A stretch of DNA of 64,000 nt from Lepraria neglecta (GCA_033220425.1 CM065651.1:4464001-4528000), one strand, 5' to 3'; shown: positions 47,810 through 58,690, counted from the first letter of the stretch. A program made the numbers and translations. The notes: generated by a model not told the origin, from the letters alone.

Positions 47810-48607
47810 CTAAGGGCTCGTGACATCCTCCTTTCGTCCATGAATCACTAATCCATAGATTACACCAAAGATCGCCCCAAGCACTACAAGCAACGCCAAA
47901 AACGCAAGACTGTATCGCTTGCAATTTCGCGCATCCTGCTGTCGGGCAAGCTTGTCCTTTTTTTGTGCCTCCAGAAGATCGATGGCGCGCCACTCACCGT
48001 TTGTCAGTTGTGGCAGGGCCTCGAGAGGCATCTCGGGTGGCTGCTGTCTGTGGCGGGGGCGCGCCGGCTTAGGTTGGGGTAGCTGCTGTTGGGCTGGCGG
48101 CTGCTGGACCGAAGGATAGCCTATTAAATACTCATAGAGAGGCTGCGTATGTGGTGGGTTACATGGTTGTCTCGAAGGATGCCAGTAATCAATTTGTCCA
48201 CTCGAAGGATGGTTGGCTCTTGTTTGGGACGGTGGTGGTTGAGCCGTCTGGTGCGGAATTGAAAAAGGCTCATCCGGATGGTATAAAGCCGTGTCGGCTT
48301 CTTTGTACGGGAGATAAAAGCGCTCGGAGTGGTCGATTGGAGCAGGTTGAGATTGTGTTGACTGAGTGGGAGCTGTAAACGGTAAGGAGTTGTTCGGTGT
48401 CAGGGGCGACACCGGGGAAGACCGTGTTACAGGCTCAGATCCAAGAGGAGAGACTAGTTCATCTAGTTCGGGATAGGATAAAGGTCTTGACTTTGACATT
48501 GGCGGTATCGTCGGGGGGTAATCGGTCACTGTGGGTGCTGAGTGGCCCGGCATGGTTGCGATTGTTGTTGCCCTTTGGGCAGCCTTGCTGATGTTTTTGG
48601 GGAACAA
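47810..48607 (-). CDS. Proline/glutamine-rich tail-anchored membrane protein
   Basis: Single exon, up to 265 aa; starts at 48607 or at the Met of MPGHSAPTVTDYP (48553). The first 190 residues are low-complexity Pro/Gln/Ser (SVQQPPAQQQLPQPKPARPR). A basic patch QQDARNCKRY precedes one transmembrane helix (SLAFLALLVVLGAIFGVIYG) near the C-terminus, followed by IHGRKEDVTSP. The layout suggests a tail-anchored or type II protein with a disordered cytosolic part. No family recognised. Confidence 0.7.
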   Translation of the reverse strand: MFPKNISKAAQRATTIATMPGHSAPTVTDYPPTIPPMSKSRPLSYPELDELVSPLGSEPVTRSSPVSPLTPNNSLPFTAPTQSTQSQPAPIDHSERFYLPYKEADTALYHPDEPFSIPHQTAQPPPSQTRANHPSSGQIDYWHPSRQPCNPPHTQPLYEYLIGYPSVQQPPAQQQLPQPKPARPRHRQQPPEMPLEALPQLTNGEWRAIDLLEAQKKDKLARQQDARNCKRYSLAFLALLVVLGAIFGVIYGLVIHGRKEDVTSP

Positions 48608-49325
48608 GATGTTTTGTGTGACTGAGGCCTTGTGTAGCCGTCTATTGTTGAACTTGATGTTTCGGAGTGATGGTATGTGTCTCTTGCACCTGCGAGAGAA
48701 TGTTGAGAAGAGTCCACATTACTTTATGAATGGATGGTCGGCTTGTTCTATCCATTGTACTGTGCAAGCCAATTATCCACTCATTGTCATACTGCTCATA
48801 CCTCTTTGTCTTGTTATTGAAAAGAGTATGGCAATTGTGCACAGTGGCAAATTCCTTGGGCTCACCTTGGCTGATTGAGGTCTGCTATTGGACATCGCTC
48901 CTTCGAGTCCGTAACAATGCGAATAATTCCGCTACAAACAATCGCTATCTCGCTTCCGCTTTCATTGTATCCTCAACAATGAAGAGTCCCTGTTGCGTCA
49001 ACCCGTTGGCTTAGGGTCTATGTTCTCATTCGCTTGTGCCGAATACGATTGTCTCTCACCTTCCAGGGTCTATGTATTCATTAACTTACGTCGAACACCA
49101 TTGTCTTCCCACAATGCCCTTCTCATTGTACAATGGCAATCGAAACACCTCAAACGAATTTCTTGGTTCATATAAATTGCGACTTGACGCCTCCCAGCCA
49201 GGAAACAATCTACACAGGTCAGGATCTCTCCCAGCAAGCAGGACCAAACCAAATCACCAAACATCACCTACAGAAACATCACCGGCACCAGCACTACCGC
49301 CACCACCGCCACTATACAAGTAAAC
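48608..49325. other. Intergenic, promoter side of two genes
   Basis: Divergent interval between the membrane protein (minus) and the secreted protein (plus). A run of CACCACCACC-type triplets lies just before the secreted gene's ATG (about 49270-49310), probably leader. No gene recognised. Confidence 0.45.
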
Positions 49326-50033
49326 ATGCCTTCCGCCAATCGTCTAAATACCGCGCTCGCTCTTCTGGCAGCAGCCTCCACCATCTCTGCCACCTCAATC
49401 ACATTCCACAATACCTCCCCCTCCCCAATCTGCTATAAAGTAGAATTCACCAGCGGGACACTCCCAACCCAGAACGGCGTTACCTGTGACTCGTCCCCAG
49501 GCCTCATGGTCCAGGGGGGTCAGAACCTCACCGTGAACTCCAGCGCTGATTACAACGGCGCCATTACAGCCATGGTTAATAATAGTAATGTCAAGGGAGG
49601 TAGGTACGAAATCAATTTCGCGGCCCAGGAGGGCAATTGCTGGTACGACGTCGACTTCCACCTCGGCCTATCCGACGGCACCCTTGGACCCAGCTCTCAC
49701 CAACCCCTCGTAAACGGCAACCCCTCTCTCGCCGGCGAGCAAGACTGTCTGGCTAAAGCGAACGCCGCATGGCCTTCCACCACCAACCAAGCCGCTCTCC
49801 TCGCGTACCCAGATTACCTTAAGCAGGGCACCGATGGGAAGTTGGATTTCGTGTATATGGACTCTAATGCGCCGCAGGTTGTTATCGATTTCTTCCAGCT
49901 GCAGGCAGATTTCACGGCGTATGTGGATGCGGGGAGTCAGGCGGGTGAGAATAGTAGTGCAGCTGTTGTGAAGGCGGCGAATTTTATGAGTTGGGTCGTA
50001 CAGGCTGTGAATATGGAGATTGTGGCTTTTTAG
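49326..50033 (+). CDS. Secreted protein of unknown function
   Basis: Single exon, 235 aa. Signal peptide MPSANRLNTALALLAAASTI with cleavage near SA-TS. The mature part has ITFHNTSPSPICYKVEFTSG, several N-glycosylation sites (NNSN, NSSAD), Cys pairs (ICYK, VTCDSS, NCWYDVDF, QDCLAK), and the motif GGRYEINFAAQEGNCWYDVD. The beta-rich N-terminus recalls thaumatin-like or antimicrobial-like fungal proteins but I cannot assign a family. Clean reading frame. Confidence 0.75.
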   Translation: MPSANRLNTALALLAAASTISATSITFHNTSPSPICYKVEFTSGTLPTQNGVTCDSSPGLMVQGGQNLTVNSSADYNGAITAMVNNSNVKGGRYEINFAAQEGNCWYDVDFHLGLSDGTLGPSSHQPLVNGNPSLAGEQDCLAKANAAWPSTTNQAALLAYPDYLKQGTDGKLDFVYMDSNAPQVVIDFFQLQADFTAYVDAGSQAGENSSAAVVKAANFMSWVVQAVNMEIVAF

Positions 50034-50377
50034 GTAGGTGTGTTTTTCTTTTAGAGTTGGTAGGTCGGTGGCCGAGTTTGGAGGGAGAGTATACATTTCA
50101 ATTTTTGTTAGGGTTTTGGGATCTCTTCTACTGAAATAAATAGCGCGATCATTATATCTTCCTTTCTATACACATAGGCAAGGGACAGGAGCCGAGTAAA
50201 GGGTGTATTGCTTTGCTAAAACTTTGAAGAAGCGTATCCAGTGCTCCATCTGAGCAGACCGTGAACTATGTTAAATAATAATCGCAGCGCACGAACATGA
50301 TTACTCAGTGGCTTTCGCCGATCTTCTTTCCACACTTAGTTCATCTATCGAGCCAAGGTACACTGAAAAACGCCCCA

Positions 50378-51737
50378 TCAGAGCAGAGCATGATCCCGTT
50401 TCAACGATAACCGTAGCGAGAGAAATGACAACCCAACAGCTCCCGTCCATCCTTCCTCCACTCTGATGAGCTCATTTCTTGAGCCACCTAAGACTATAAC
50501 TAGAAACTTTAAACTCGCTTCGGGCACGCTGGCCGGCAGCCACTTCCTGCAAAAGTCTGAGAACTTGGCTACTATGAGCGAGTCTGGAAGCAACTTGTCA
50601 GTACTGGGCCGACAAAAGGAGAGAATACCATCTCTACGTACCTGTCTCCTGCCACTCTTTTACTGGAATGATTGCGTAAATCGTAGGATCCCGGATCAAG
50701 CAGAACTGCGGCAAGGAGTTAGCAATGGCAAAAAGGTGGAGCTGTATGTTTTGGGATGGGATGGGCGGGCATACTATTTCGGATGTAAGCCCAGCTCTGG
50801 TGGTCGGCTTGGGAGAGGTTGGAGGGGCACTGTGATGGAAATTCTGAGGCCTATGCGTGTACTATAGTTAGCGAAATGGCAACGTGCGAGATGAGTAGGA
50901 AGAAGATTTACGTCTTCAGCCATGTTCTGCACTGGTGTATTCCAAGGCCTAGGTGGTCTCGTGACGGCAGAACTGCCAGGAAGATGGTGATATTGAGCGG
51001 GAATGGTGGCATTGCTAGCATAATTGGAGCGGATGGTGGCATTTCTGACAGGTAGAGAGCCATTCGAATGGCCGTAACTCGGGGCGTTGACTGCTGGGAA
51101 GTAGCCATTTGAGACGTGACTTGAGTGCAAATCGTCACTTCTGTTAGGTTGATAGCTATTCGAATGGTGAGGAAGACGGTGATCTTGAGTCACAATGGTA
51201 GCATTGCTGGCGTATCTCGAGCGCAAATCGTCACCTCTGTCGGGCTGATAGCCATTCGAATTGTCGTAACTCGACGCATTAACCGCTGGGGAGTAGCCAT
51301 TCGAAACGTGATTCGAGTGCATAGCATCACTTCCGTCTGGTTGATAGCCATTCGACTGGACGTGAGTTTGGGTGTTGACCGCTGGAAAATAGCCAACTGA
51401 AACTTCCTGGTTGCCCTTGTGTTGCATATCCGAGGGGCTATAGCCAACACTTTGGTCGGAACTATGCGCTATCAGCTTGGAAATGACACAAAAGGTCGGT
51501 AACATACCGTAGGAATGCGTCGCTTGATGGGTCAGGAGCCGTCGTTAAAGAGCTGTATTGGGGATCTGGGTATGTGGGGTTGATCTGTTGCTGCTCAATC
51601 TGAGTCATGCGATGAGCCTCAGTCGCGATCTCATCAGCGACACAGAACATGTTCTCTGAATTGAGGCCATGCTTATGGAGTGTTGCTATGAATGAGAGCG
51701 CGAGCTCTTCGGGGTAATCGTTCTTGGGATCATCCAT
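50378..51737 (-). CDS. Repeat-rich Ser/Asn/Tyr/Gln protein, unknown
   Basis: Exons 51737-51508, 51461-50912, 50861-50642 and 50583-50378, phases consistent, about 401 aa. Introns have GTATGT/GTAAAT/GTACGT donors and ACTGAC or GCTAAC branch sites. The N-terminus (DDPKNDYPEELALSFIATLH) is ordered and may be a small helical domain. Residues about 80-230 hold at least four imperfect repeats of ~37 residues with the core SNGY-P-VN-SSY--SNGYQP-R-DD and ending YASNATI. The C-terminus (SLIVAKFSDFCRKWLPASVP) is again ordered. The Asn/Ser/Tyr/Gln bias resembles disordered, prion-like segments. No family recognised; a stop at 50378. Confidence 0.65.
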
Positions 51738-52102
51738 ACTTGACTGCTCTTGTAGATGATGGTGATAGATAGTTAGTGTGATCTGGGCTCGTCGTGAGTT
51801 GTTGAAAACTCCTCCGGCTTGTAGTGAAGGAGATGTCACTAGCGCGACTTGGCACTGTAAGCACAGTGGCAATTCTTGGGCAAAAGATTGCTAACACCGG
51901 AGGCAAAATACCACCCAAAGGCATGGTAACACAGTTCATTCAAGTATGAGACTTGCTATGGCAATTCAAAGAGTGGCTCCACTATGTTTTGGAGCTCGTT
52001 TGTCTCGATATCTAAGATCAGCTTCTAAGTCCTAATGTAACAGATAAATCTACAAGAGGGCAAACTCACTACCCATGACCAAGATCATATCTTGTCCTCA
52101 AA
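51738..52102. other. Short intergenic region
   Basis: Upstream of the repeat-rich gene and downstream of the regulator gene, which is convergent only in part since both are on the minus strand. Nothing recognised. Confidence 0.45.
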
Positions 52103-53689
52103 TCATTGTCCCTTCTTGACCTTCAACCCAAAGACCATGTTCCTCTTTCCCATACCCTCGAGTACACCATCGCACCATCTGGCCTCAGCGTCACCACAGT
52201 CACTCAGATGTTTCCTCGCAATCCAAAGTGGCAGCAGAATCAGACTCGCCCCAATGACACCGTGCTCAGGGCGTAAGCAGAAATTTACGGAGCGGCGGAT
52301 TTTGAGGGCGAAGTCGAGGGCGGTAGCTGTGTAGTAATCGTCAGGTCGAGGAGGAGCCGTGGTGCAGGTAGGTGGGGAGGGCGTAAAAGATAGCAAATTT
52401 TGAAGAATGGCGGTCATTGATTCGTAGAGCAGGATGGTGCAGGACCAGTAAAGGAGGTCGAGGCGTGCGACGTACAAGCTCGGGAAGTCGAAGTCGGTCT
52501 CTGAGTCTGGAGGCTTGCAGCCTTCGAGCATACTCGCTGGAATTTCAGCATCGGGTTGTGCCTGACAGGTTTCATTCCCACCCAGATTCTTCTCGAACCA
52601 GTCTAAGAAGGCATCCTCGAGCCTCTCGCACAAAGCCAGAAGCTCAGTCCACGTCGTCGCGGCTTGGGCACTCGGTGGCAAAGAGATAGCGGCGTCAGCC
52701 TTCTCCAACACGGCCGGCAGCGTCGTAATCATCCTCAGCAGTGCTTCATAGCCTTGATCGCCGAGGCGGTCAACACTGTACCTCCACCACTTCGAGCTCG
52801 AAAAACAACTCGGCCTCCTTGCACCCAGTGCGTCGAATATGCATATTGTTTCCAGAAAGTGGAACCACGCCTCATGGCTGAATTCGTAGACGTTCAGATC
52901 TGGAAACATGTTGAGATAGGATGTAGCGCCCTCGATATGAGCCATCCACCCTCTCCCTCGTTCGCCAGTCGTTGCCTGACCTTGTAATAATTCATAGGCT
53001 GCCAGCCCCATTGATGTGGCAAACACTTCCATTCTGAAACTTTTACTCGGTTGCGCAATCGCAACTCGCAGCGCCTGCAATGCCCTGGAGTAAGAGGAGA
53101 GGCTGTGGTGTAGCAGCCAGGGTTGCTGGTGCACATGACTGATTTGCATGAGACAGAGGGCTAGAATTGAGTGGTCGAGGGTTGGGTGGATGTTTGTCAA
53201 GCGAGGTATTGTTTGCGTCCAGTGTGGACCAACAAGTGAGGGTACATTGGTAGGGGAGAAGGCGATCGTAGCCGCTGAGGCGAGTTGGTTGAGGGAGAGG
53301 TGGGCGGGGTTGATTTCTGGCGGCAGGGGGATGAACAGGCTGCGATTGAGATGTTGACGGTGCACGTGCTTGCCAGGATACGAGGATAGTTTCGAGTAGA
53401 GTCTTGGTGAGTTCTCTGCCGATAATGGGCTACCACCTTCCTGCACGGAGCCGAATACGTGCTCTGCTCCTCCAGAATGGCCTCCCTCCGGCCGATCATG
53501 ACCATTGGCCTTCTCCTGATCTTCTGACACAAAAGTATGTCCTTCGCTCTTTCCTTCATTTCCATCTTCCACTCCACTAACGCCCCGTTTCCTCTGGCGA
53601 AAAGCCTGGACATTCTTCCTGATTTGCTCTCGTCTTGCTTCTAAGGCCTCCTCTTTGGTGCGGGGAATTGGAGGGCGTCCTCGAGGCAT
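52103..53689 (-). CDS. bZIP-basic-region regulator with fungal TF domain, zipper missing
   Basis: Single exon, 528 aa. I chose the Met at 53689 (MPRGRPPIPRTKEEALEARR) because upstream codons are low-quality and it opens the usual AT-hook-like RGRP plus Pap1-type basic region EARREQIRKNVQAFRQRKRG. That basic region is directly followed by an acidic, Gly-rich linker and has no heptad leucines. The C-terminal 370 residues have the shape of fungal-specific TF domain 2 (LSLNQLASAATIAFSP, HPTLDHSILALCLMQISHVH, GWMAHIEGATSYLNMFPDLN, ALGARRPSCFSSSKWW). Likely nuclear; target pathway unknown. No disabling change seen. Confidence 0.85.
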   Translation of the reverse strand: MPRGRPPIPRTKEEALEARREQIRKNVQAFRQRKRGVSGVEDGNEGKSEGHTFVSEDQEKANGHDRPEGGHSGGAEHVFGSVQEGGSPLSAENSPRLYSKLSSYPGKHVHRQHLNRSLFIPLPPEINPAHLSLNQLASAATIAFSPTNVPSLVGPHWTQTIPRLTNIHPTLDHSILALCLMQISHVHQQPWLLHHSLSSYSRALQALRVAIAQPSKSFRMEVFATSMGLAAYELLQGQATTGERGRGWMAHIEGATSYLNMFPDLNVYEFSHEAWFHFLETICIFDALGARRPSCFSSSKWWRYSVDRLGDQGYEALLRMITTLPAVLEKADAAISLPPSAQAATTWTELLALCERLEDAFLDWFEKNLGGNETCQAQPDAEIPASMLEGCKPPDSETDFDFPSLYVARLDLLYWSCTILLYESMTAILQNLLSFTPSPPTCTTAPPRPDDYYTATALDFALKIRRSVNFCLRPEHGVIGASLILLPLWIARKHLSDCGDAEARWCDGVLEGMGKRNMVFGLKVKKGQ

Positions 53690-54489
53690 TTTGTGATTAC
53701 AGGGATAGGAGCTGCCACAATGGGAGGAGAGGACCGGTAGGACTGCATCTTGGCCATTGGGACAGCGTAGTTTTTGGCTGGTCAATCGGAAAGCCTTTGT
53801 CAGAGAGAGCAACGACGCCGCGAACAGATGGATATCTCCGAAATTGATCTAACTGTGTTTGGATTTCTGATTACAGCGCTAACCCATCTAGGTTAGCGCT
53901 GATTTCTAACAATTACTATTTCGTGTGCTATTGAAATCTATAGCATGTGTACGGGCCCACTGTTTCGAGTGCCGCCGAATGAACGTCAAGATTCTCATAC
54001 TGGGATACAATGCTGACAAACGCGCCGTACATGAAAACTTGATTGCCACCCCCTTTGAATCATTGCTATTCTTGGAAGACTAGCCTTTACTCCACTTCTT
54101 CTAAGCGGTTACACTGTCCAAGACTTCCAAAAAATGCTCTCAAGTACTGCCAAAGTCCTCCAACTTAGTCACCGCCGTTCAACATTACCTCAGTAAAATT
54201 CAAGCCAGCTTGGAAGCAGAAGCTCGCGTACCACAACTAAGCTCTAATGATCATCTAGCAAATGAGTAGCCGCCTTATCTTTCCTGTCATTCTCTCGCGC
54301 ATATCGAACAGAACAATCAGCACTCACACAAGGCCATCGAGCAGATTTTTGTGATCTTCACGAATGCAGCGGCTAAAGCCTTCACGTCTTGTATGGTGTC
54401 TCTATCCTCGAGGATAGAGAGGTAAGAGTAAACAAGGAGAATCCTAATCAACACCAAGGCGACAGTCGCTCTCAAGAAGCTCTCCCGGG
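53690..54489. other. Intergenic, no gene recognised
   Basis: Promoter of the regulator (53.69-53.9 kb), then sequence without coding pattern up to the RING remnant that ends near 54.49 kb. Confidence 0.45.
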
Positions 54490-54490
54490 A

Positions 54491-55587
54491 CTAAGTCATT
54501 CGTGTGAGGTCTTGTGCACGTCGATCCTGATCGGCTCGTTGATTAATCAACAACGCCCCTAGGTCCAACGGTTCCCCAGCTCGGGGCCCTAGATCAGCTT
54601 CGGCTTCTTCCTCCATTCGACATAATACGAGATGCTCCTCTAGCCTGATCATAGGCCGCTCATAATTCTCGCCGATGGCGAGCGATACGTGCTCATCGAA
54701 TCCTACTTCCCATACCTTCCGAAACATCGCCTCTCTGATAGTAGCTTCGACTTCACCATTCTAAAACACTGCGCAGGCTCCAACATCCAGAATCTTTTAA
54801 GTTGTCCGGCTGATGTGAGTGCGGCGGTTTCTCACCAAGCTGTCTGGTTTTAGCAAGTTGACACGGCAGAATGGACAACGATTGTCGAAACTTAGGGATA
54901 GCATCCACTACACATTTCAGGAGTCAGCATTTTTTTGCAAGATGATTTGGGAGTCGCAAGAATAGTCTCGAGAGCTGGAGACTTTTGAGCTCCCAAACCT
55001 TTTCTTATTGCTCAACTTGGAGTATGAAAAGGGAAGAAACCATATAGGAAAGGCACTTACTCAGGCAAGGCACGGGATACCGAAAACATGCCCACAGCTG
55101 ATGTGGACCGGTCGATTCAAGGTTTCGCCACACTTCTATGAAGTCTTTGCGTATGGCTCTTCGTAAATTGAGCAGTCCTGTTCCTCGGGGCCGATTTCAT
55201 CGATATCGATATAGGCAATGTTGAAAAAGGACTCCAAGGATGTAATTGTGAGTTGTGGCTGAGGAACTTCCATCGTGTCCATTGCTGCTCAGGATGGCGG
55301 TGCTGAGAATGTTTCGACGATTGCCAGTCTTGGTGAGTGTACATTATGATCAGGTACGGATGAATGTAAGTTAGAAAGAGAGATCTCTGACATGCCTGTA
55401 GATTCTGAACCTGAAGGAAATGAGTGTAAACTGATGTGTTGCAAGCGAGTGGTGCGTCTGTAGACACAGCAAAGCAGAAATATCTCACCATAGGTATGTC
55501 ATAGAAATTTTGATGCGTATCTCCAGTATTTCCAGCAGGAGAGGTGAAAGAAAGTTCAACGCTAATGAAGGAAGGTGTACTTTCCAT
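54491..55587 (-). pseudogene. RING-finger family gene, copy C, decayed
   Basis: Reads NIAYIDIDEIGPEEQDC then SIYEEPYAKTS, TAG (55138-55136), KCGETLNRPVHISCGHVFGI and PCLA, matching the intact copy D block (NIPYLEIEDLDPDSRDCAIC, EPYRKNAWNYG). Thus the second zinc-ligand Cys is Tyr and the Trp is TAG. A tail block (MFRKVWEVGFDEHVSLAIGE) to 54491 matches copy D LFTRVWSLSFEEQAALAKDK. No start or clean exon set; the middle around 54.75-55.06 kb is eroded. Same strand and ~0.4 kb downstream of copy D, so likely a tandem duplicate. Confidence 0.8.
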
Positions 55588-55942
55588 GTGGAGTGATGTG
55601 AAGTGAGGGCGCTGCCTACGCTAGTACTTTACATTAATATGAATGGTGTTAATCTTGGCGCTCCACAGCTAATGCAACTCCCAGTGTAGCTGTGATAGCA
55701 ATGCGTCAGGAATGAGGGCTAATTGCAATCGTCTCTGGTCAGACCATCAAACCACTCTAATTCTTCGAATTGAATCTTGATCTAATTTTGTACTATACGC
55801 AAGCCAAGTCGGACCTCTGTTCTGCCGATTGACAACCAATATTCGCTGCCTTCAAAGCAGGGTTCCATACTCAAATCCAATGCATCCTCCATGCCCCACA
55901 AACTCTTCTCAGGCACCTTGAGGCCGTCCTTGAATCCTCCAA

Positions 55943-57028
55943 TCAAATTCCGCCAACTTGACGGCTTCGGCTTCTCATTATGCCCCCGCCGAATCGCAAG
56001 CCAGCTTGGAACATTGGGTCCGTGTAGCATACCCAGAGTCTAATTATGATCCAGAAAAATAGAAGCTTGGTCAATCTCCTTGGTACCCTCCTGGGCGGAT
56101 CGAAAACAACAACAATACTTCCCAGGAGAAGATGGATGATGGTAGAAAGTTTCGCAATCGCATCTAGCAAGAGAGGGATGCCGCGTAAGCTGCCCTCATC
56201 CCTGAGGGGGCACCAGAAAGCAACTGCCAAGGCCAAAACGATGGTAATTGCCGCTCTGAACATGGTTGGCGGTGGGAAGGGCTCTGGCATAGGTGCTGCT
56301 GGTCTTTGCTGGATCTGTCCATTCGCTACCATCATCTCTCGCTGGATCGCTCGCTCCCGCTCATGCTTTGCGACTTGATGCTCCCTGCTCAATTTCTCCA
56401 AGCACTCTTCCAGCAAGAGCAAGGGCCGATCGAAACTCTTATCTTTCGCAAGCGCCGCTTGCTCTTCGAATGACAAGCTCCATACCCTCGTAAAGAGGTC
56501 ATTCTTGAGTTCAGAATCAAGTTTCCCGTTTCTAAATCTCGCATTTGCCTCCACGGCAGCTTCGAGTATTGTACTTGTCGTCTTACTGACTCGTTCGCAG
56601 AGAAGTAGTCGAAGAGGAGAAATTGGCGGAAGGATCGGGGTACTGCAAAGCGGACAGTGATTGTTGAGATTTTCCGAGAGCATCATCCTCGCAAGGCAAT
56701 GAAGGCCGAAGATGTGGCCGCACTTAACTTGGACAGGCCGATTGACGGTAACGCCGTAGTTCCATGCGTTTTTCCTGTAGGGCTCTAGGCAAATGGCGCA
56801 GTCCCGGCTATCAGGGTCTAGATCCTCGATTTCGAGGTATGGGATGTTTAGAAGGAACTCCAACGTCGCATTTAGGAGTCGTGCTTTTTGAATTTGATTT
56901 GCCATTGCGGCTGGGGAAACTGAACTTAGGAGGTGTTGATAAACGCCAGTTGCGTGTGCAGGGATTCTTGATCGGATGGGATTTGTGGTCGAGGGCGGAA
57001 GTGAATTGCTGTGGAGAAAGGGAATCAT
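55943..57028 (-). CDS. RING-finger membrane protein (putative E3 ligase), copy D
   Basis: Single long frame of 361 codons; Met options at 57028 and 56905 (MANQIQKARLLNATLEFLLN); the second matches the family start. RING: CAICLEPYRK, VKCGHIFGLHCLARMMLS, CPLCSTPI, with all ligands present. A helical region (LFTRVWSLSFEEQAALAKDK) and a coiled, charged stretch lead to three hydrophobic segments (AAITIVLALAVAFW, IIHLLLGSIVVVF, LLFFWIIIRLWVCY). The last exon may differ: GTATGC at about 56040 could be a donor leading into KPKPSSWRNLIGGFKDGLKV and SEYWLSIGRTEVRLGLRI to a stop at 55782, which reads like real protein. Intact and probably functional. Confidence 0.85.
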   Translation of the reverse strand: MIPFLHSNSLPPSTTNPIRSRIPAHATGVYQHLLSSVSPAAMANQIQKARLLNATLEFLLNIPYLEIEDLDPDSRDCAICLEPYRKNAWNYGVTVNRPVQVKCGHIFGLHCLARMMLSENLNNHCPLCSTPILPPISPLRLLLCERVSKTTSTILEAAVEANARFRNGKLDSELKNDLFTRVWSLSFEEQAALAKDKSFDRPLLLLEECLEKLSREHQVAKHERERAIQREMMVANGQIQQRPAAPMPEPFPPPTMFRAAITIVLALAVAFWCPLRDEGSLRGIPLLLDAIAKLSTIIHLLLGSIVVVFDPPRRVPRRLTKLLFFWIIIRLWVCYTDPMFQAGLRFGGGIMRSRSRQVGGI

Positions 57029-57286
57029 AGCAGTTGGAGGAAGATATCAGTCAGGTATGTGAGTGTTGAGCTAAGTGTCGCTTACAACTATTGTGTTTCT
57101 GTGGTACTGCACAAAGCTGTTTTGGCTGACAATGGGAATTTAGATATAACAATGGTTTTAGCTAGGGTCGAAACTCTCGCCACACCGTAAAGCAACGTCT
57201 ACAGTAGTTAGCCGTTCCCTTACTACCCTCGTTCTCTACCATCTTCGCCACATTTCCCCGCCATGCAATAGCTGCAATGTCTCAAC
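57029..57286. other. Short intergenic region
   Basis: Promoter of copy D and end region of copy E. Nothing recognised. Confidence 0.4.
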
Positions 57287-58030
57287 TCAAAGGAGACCAA
57301 ATCGAGCCTGCAACCTCTCCAGCGACCTCATGCTAGACTGTAGAACTGCATCTCTTCCACGAGCCCAAAAAAAGAAAACCACCCAGGCAAAGAGCAGTTC
57401 AGCGGGTTTCCAGTCTTGATCACGATCCAATCCAGTAACCGCAGCCAGTTCACAAACAGCCTTCACGAATTTCTCTTCTATTCCGCTCTTAATCAGATGA
57501 TCACCAAAGCACAAACCTGACTGGCAGAGTAGGACGCTAGAGAGGACAAAGTGGACCACGAGCAGTAGCTGGGCGGCTACGAGAAGCAGGGGAATGAGAG
57601 GCATGATGAGTAGGAACCCGGCTACCTGCTTCACGATGAGCCAGAACATCTCATTCAGGGCCTCTCGCTGATATCTCTTGGTTTCCACCATCGCGGGCAA
57701 CGACTCCAGGTAGACGTCAAAAAGCATCATAACCCGATCGACATCATAGCAATTTCCGTCCTGGCTAATTGCGCGTTGGAGGTCCTTATGTGCACCTTGG
57801 AGGCATTTGCCCCGGTAAGCGCTATTTGGTCCACCGGGTATGGGCTTCCAGTCGTGAATGATACGCGCGGAAGCTCTCAAGATTGTCAATGCCGTTTGGG
57901 TCGGCTCTTCGGCGGATTCGGGCACAATGTTGACACGGCAGACGGGCAGTGATTGTCGAAATTGAGGGAGAATATCCAGCTCGACAAGCATGATAAGCCG
58001 AACGCGTGACCGCAAGCGAGCTTGTTTATC
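57287..58030 (-). pseudogene. RING-finger family gene, copy E, N-terminally truncated
   Basis: In one frame KLACGHAFGLSCLSSWIFSL and NFDNHCP (about 58020-57940) gives the second half of the RING; the last CxxC is then in another frame (VCRVNIVPESAEEPTQTALT), so the frame changes near 57945. After that the frame is open to 57287: a DVYLESLPAMVE block, two hydrophobic segments (FLLIMPLIPLLLVAAQLLLV, VHFVLSSVLLC) and an end RSLERLQARFGLL. The N-terminal exon that should precede CGH is missing; instead the sequence runs into the 5' region of copy F on the other strand, so a rearrangement joined the two. Confidence 0.75.
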
Positions 58031-58076
58031 CTGATATCTCATTCTCGCAGCCACAAATTCAACACCAGACAGCACC

Positions 58077-58690
58077 ATGGCAGACAAGAACAAAGTCCTC
58101 TCGATGTTTGCTTATCTCAACAAAGTCCCTTTGTCTCCACAAGACAACTGTCTACCAACGACTCATGTCCCATCTGTATGGAAACCTTCCGAGATGTTTT
58201 ACGGCCTATTGGCTCTGCTATCAATGGGCCGGTGCGCTTGCCATGCTGTAGCCATGCGCTTTGCTTGCATTGCTTTGCGCACTGGGTTTTCTCTCCTAAC
58301 TTCGACAATGCCTTTCTTCGGTAATGGCCGCTTGTCAAGAGGCGAAGTGGGCGATAGGGCTGCGCCTCGATGGCAGACACTCGATGTGTGGTTGCGCGTC
58401 GGGGCTCGGCCTATTACCTGGCACGTTGGCTATTCTGATGATGGTATGTGTGAAGAATTGTCTGGGAGATAAGCGGGAGAAACGGAAATATATGGTTGGG
58501 CTTTGGGGCGTAGTTTTTCTGCGTGCATTGTTATTGGTGGGCTGGGAGTGCGCCTTGGATATTTGTTGTTGTTACGGGTTTGGTATTCGTACGCAATGTT
58601 GTTGCGGCGTGTATTTAGGGTTCAACTGAAGGCAACTGGAAGACTCTGGAAGTGTTGGCCATCCTTTTGCTTAAAAGACTTTTGCTAGCA
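58077..58690 (+). pseudogene. RING-finger family gene, copy F, decayed
   Basis: ATG at 58077 (MADKNKVLSMFAYLNKVPLS) is close to copy A. The frame changes before NDSCPICMETFRDVLRPIGS, then GPVRLPCCSHALCLHCFAHW (CGH has become CSH) and FSPNFDNAFLR stop, with the last zinc-ligand pair lost. A distal frame (RKYMVGLWGVVFLRALLLVG, near 58480-58560) may be the membrane tail. Head-to-head with the truncated copy E, 50 bp away. Confidence 0.8.
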
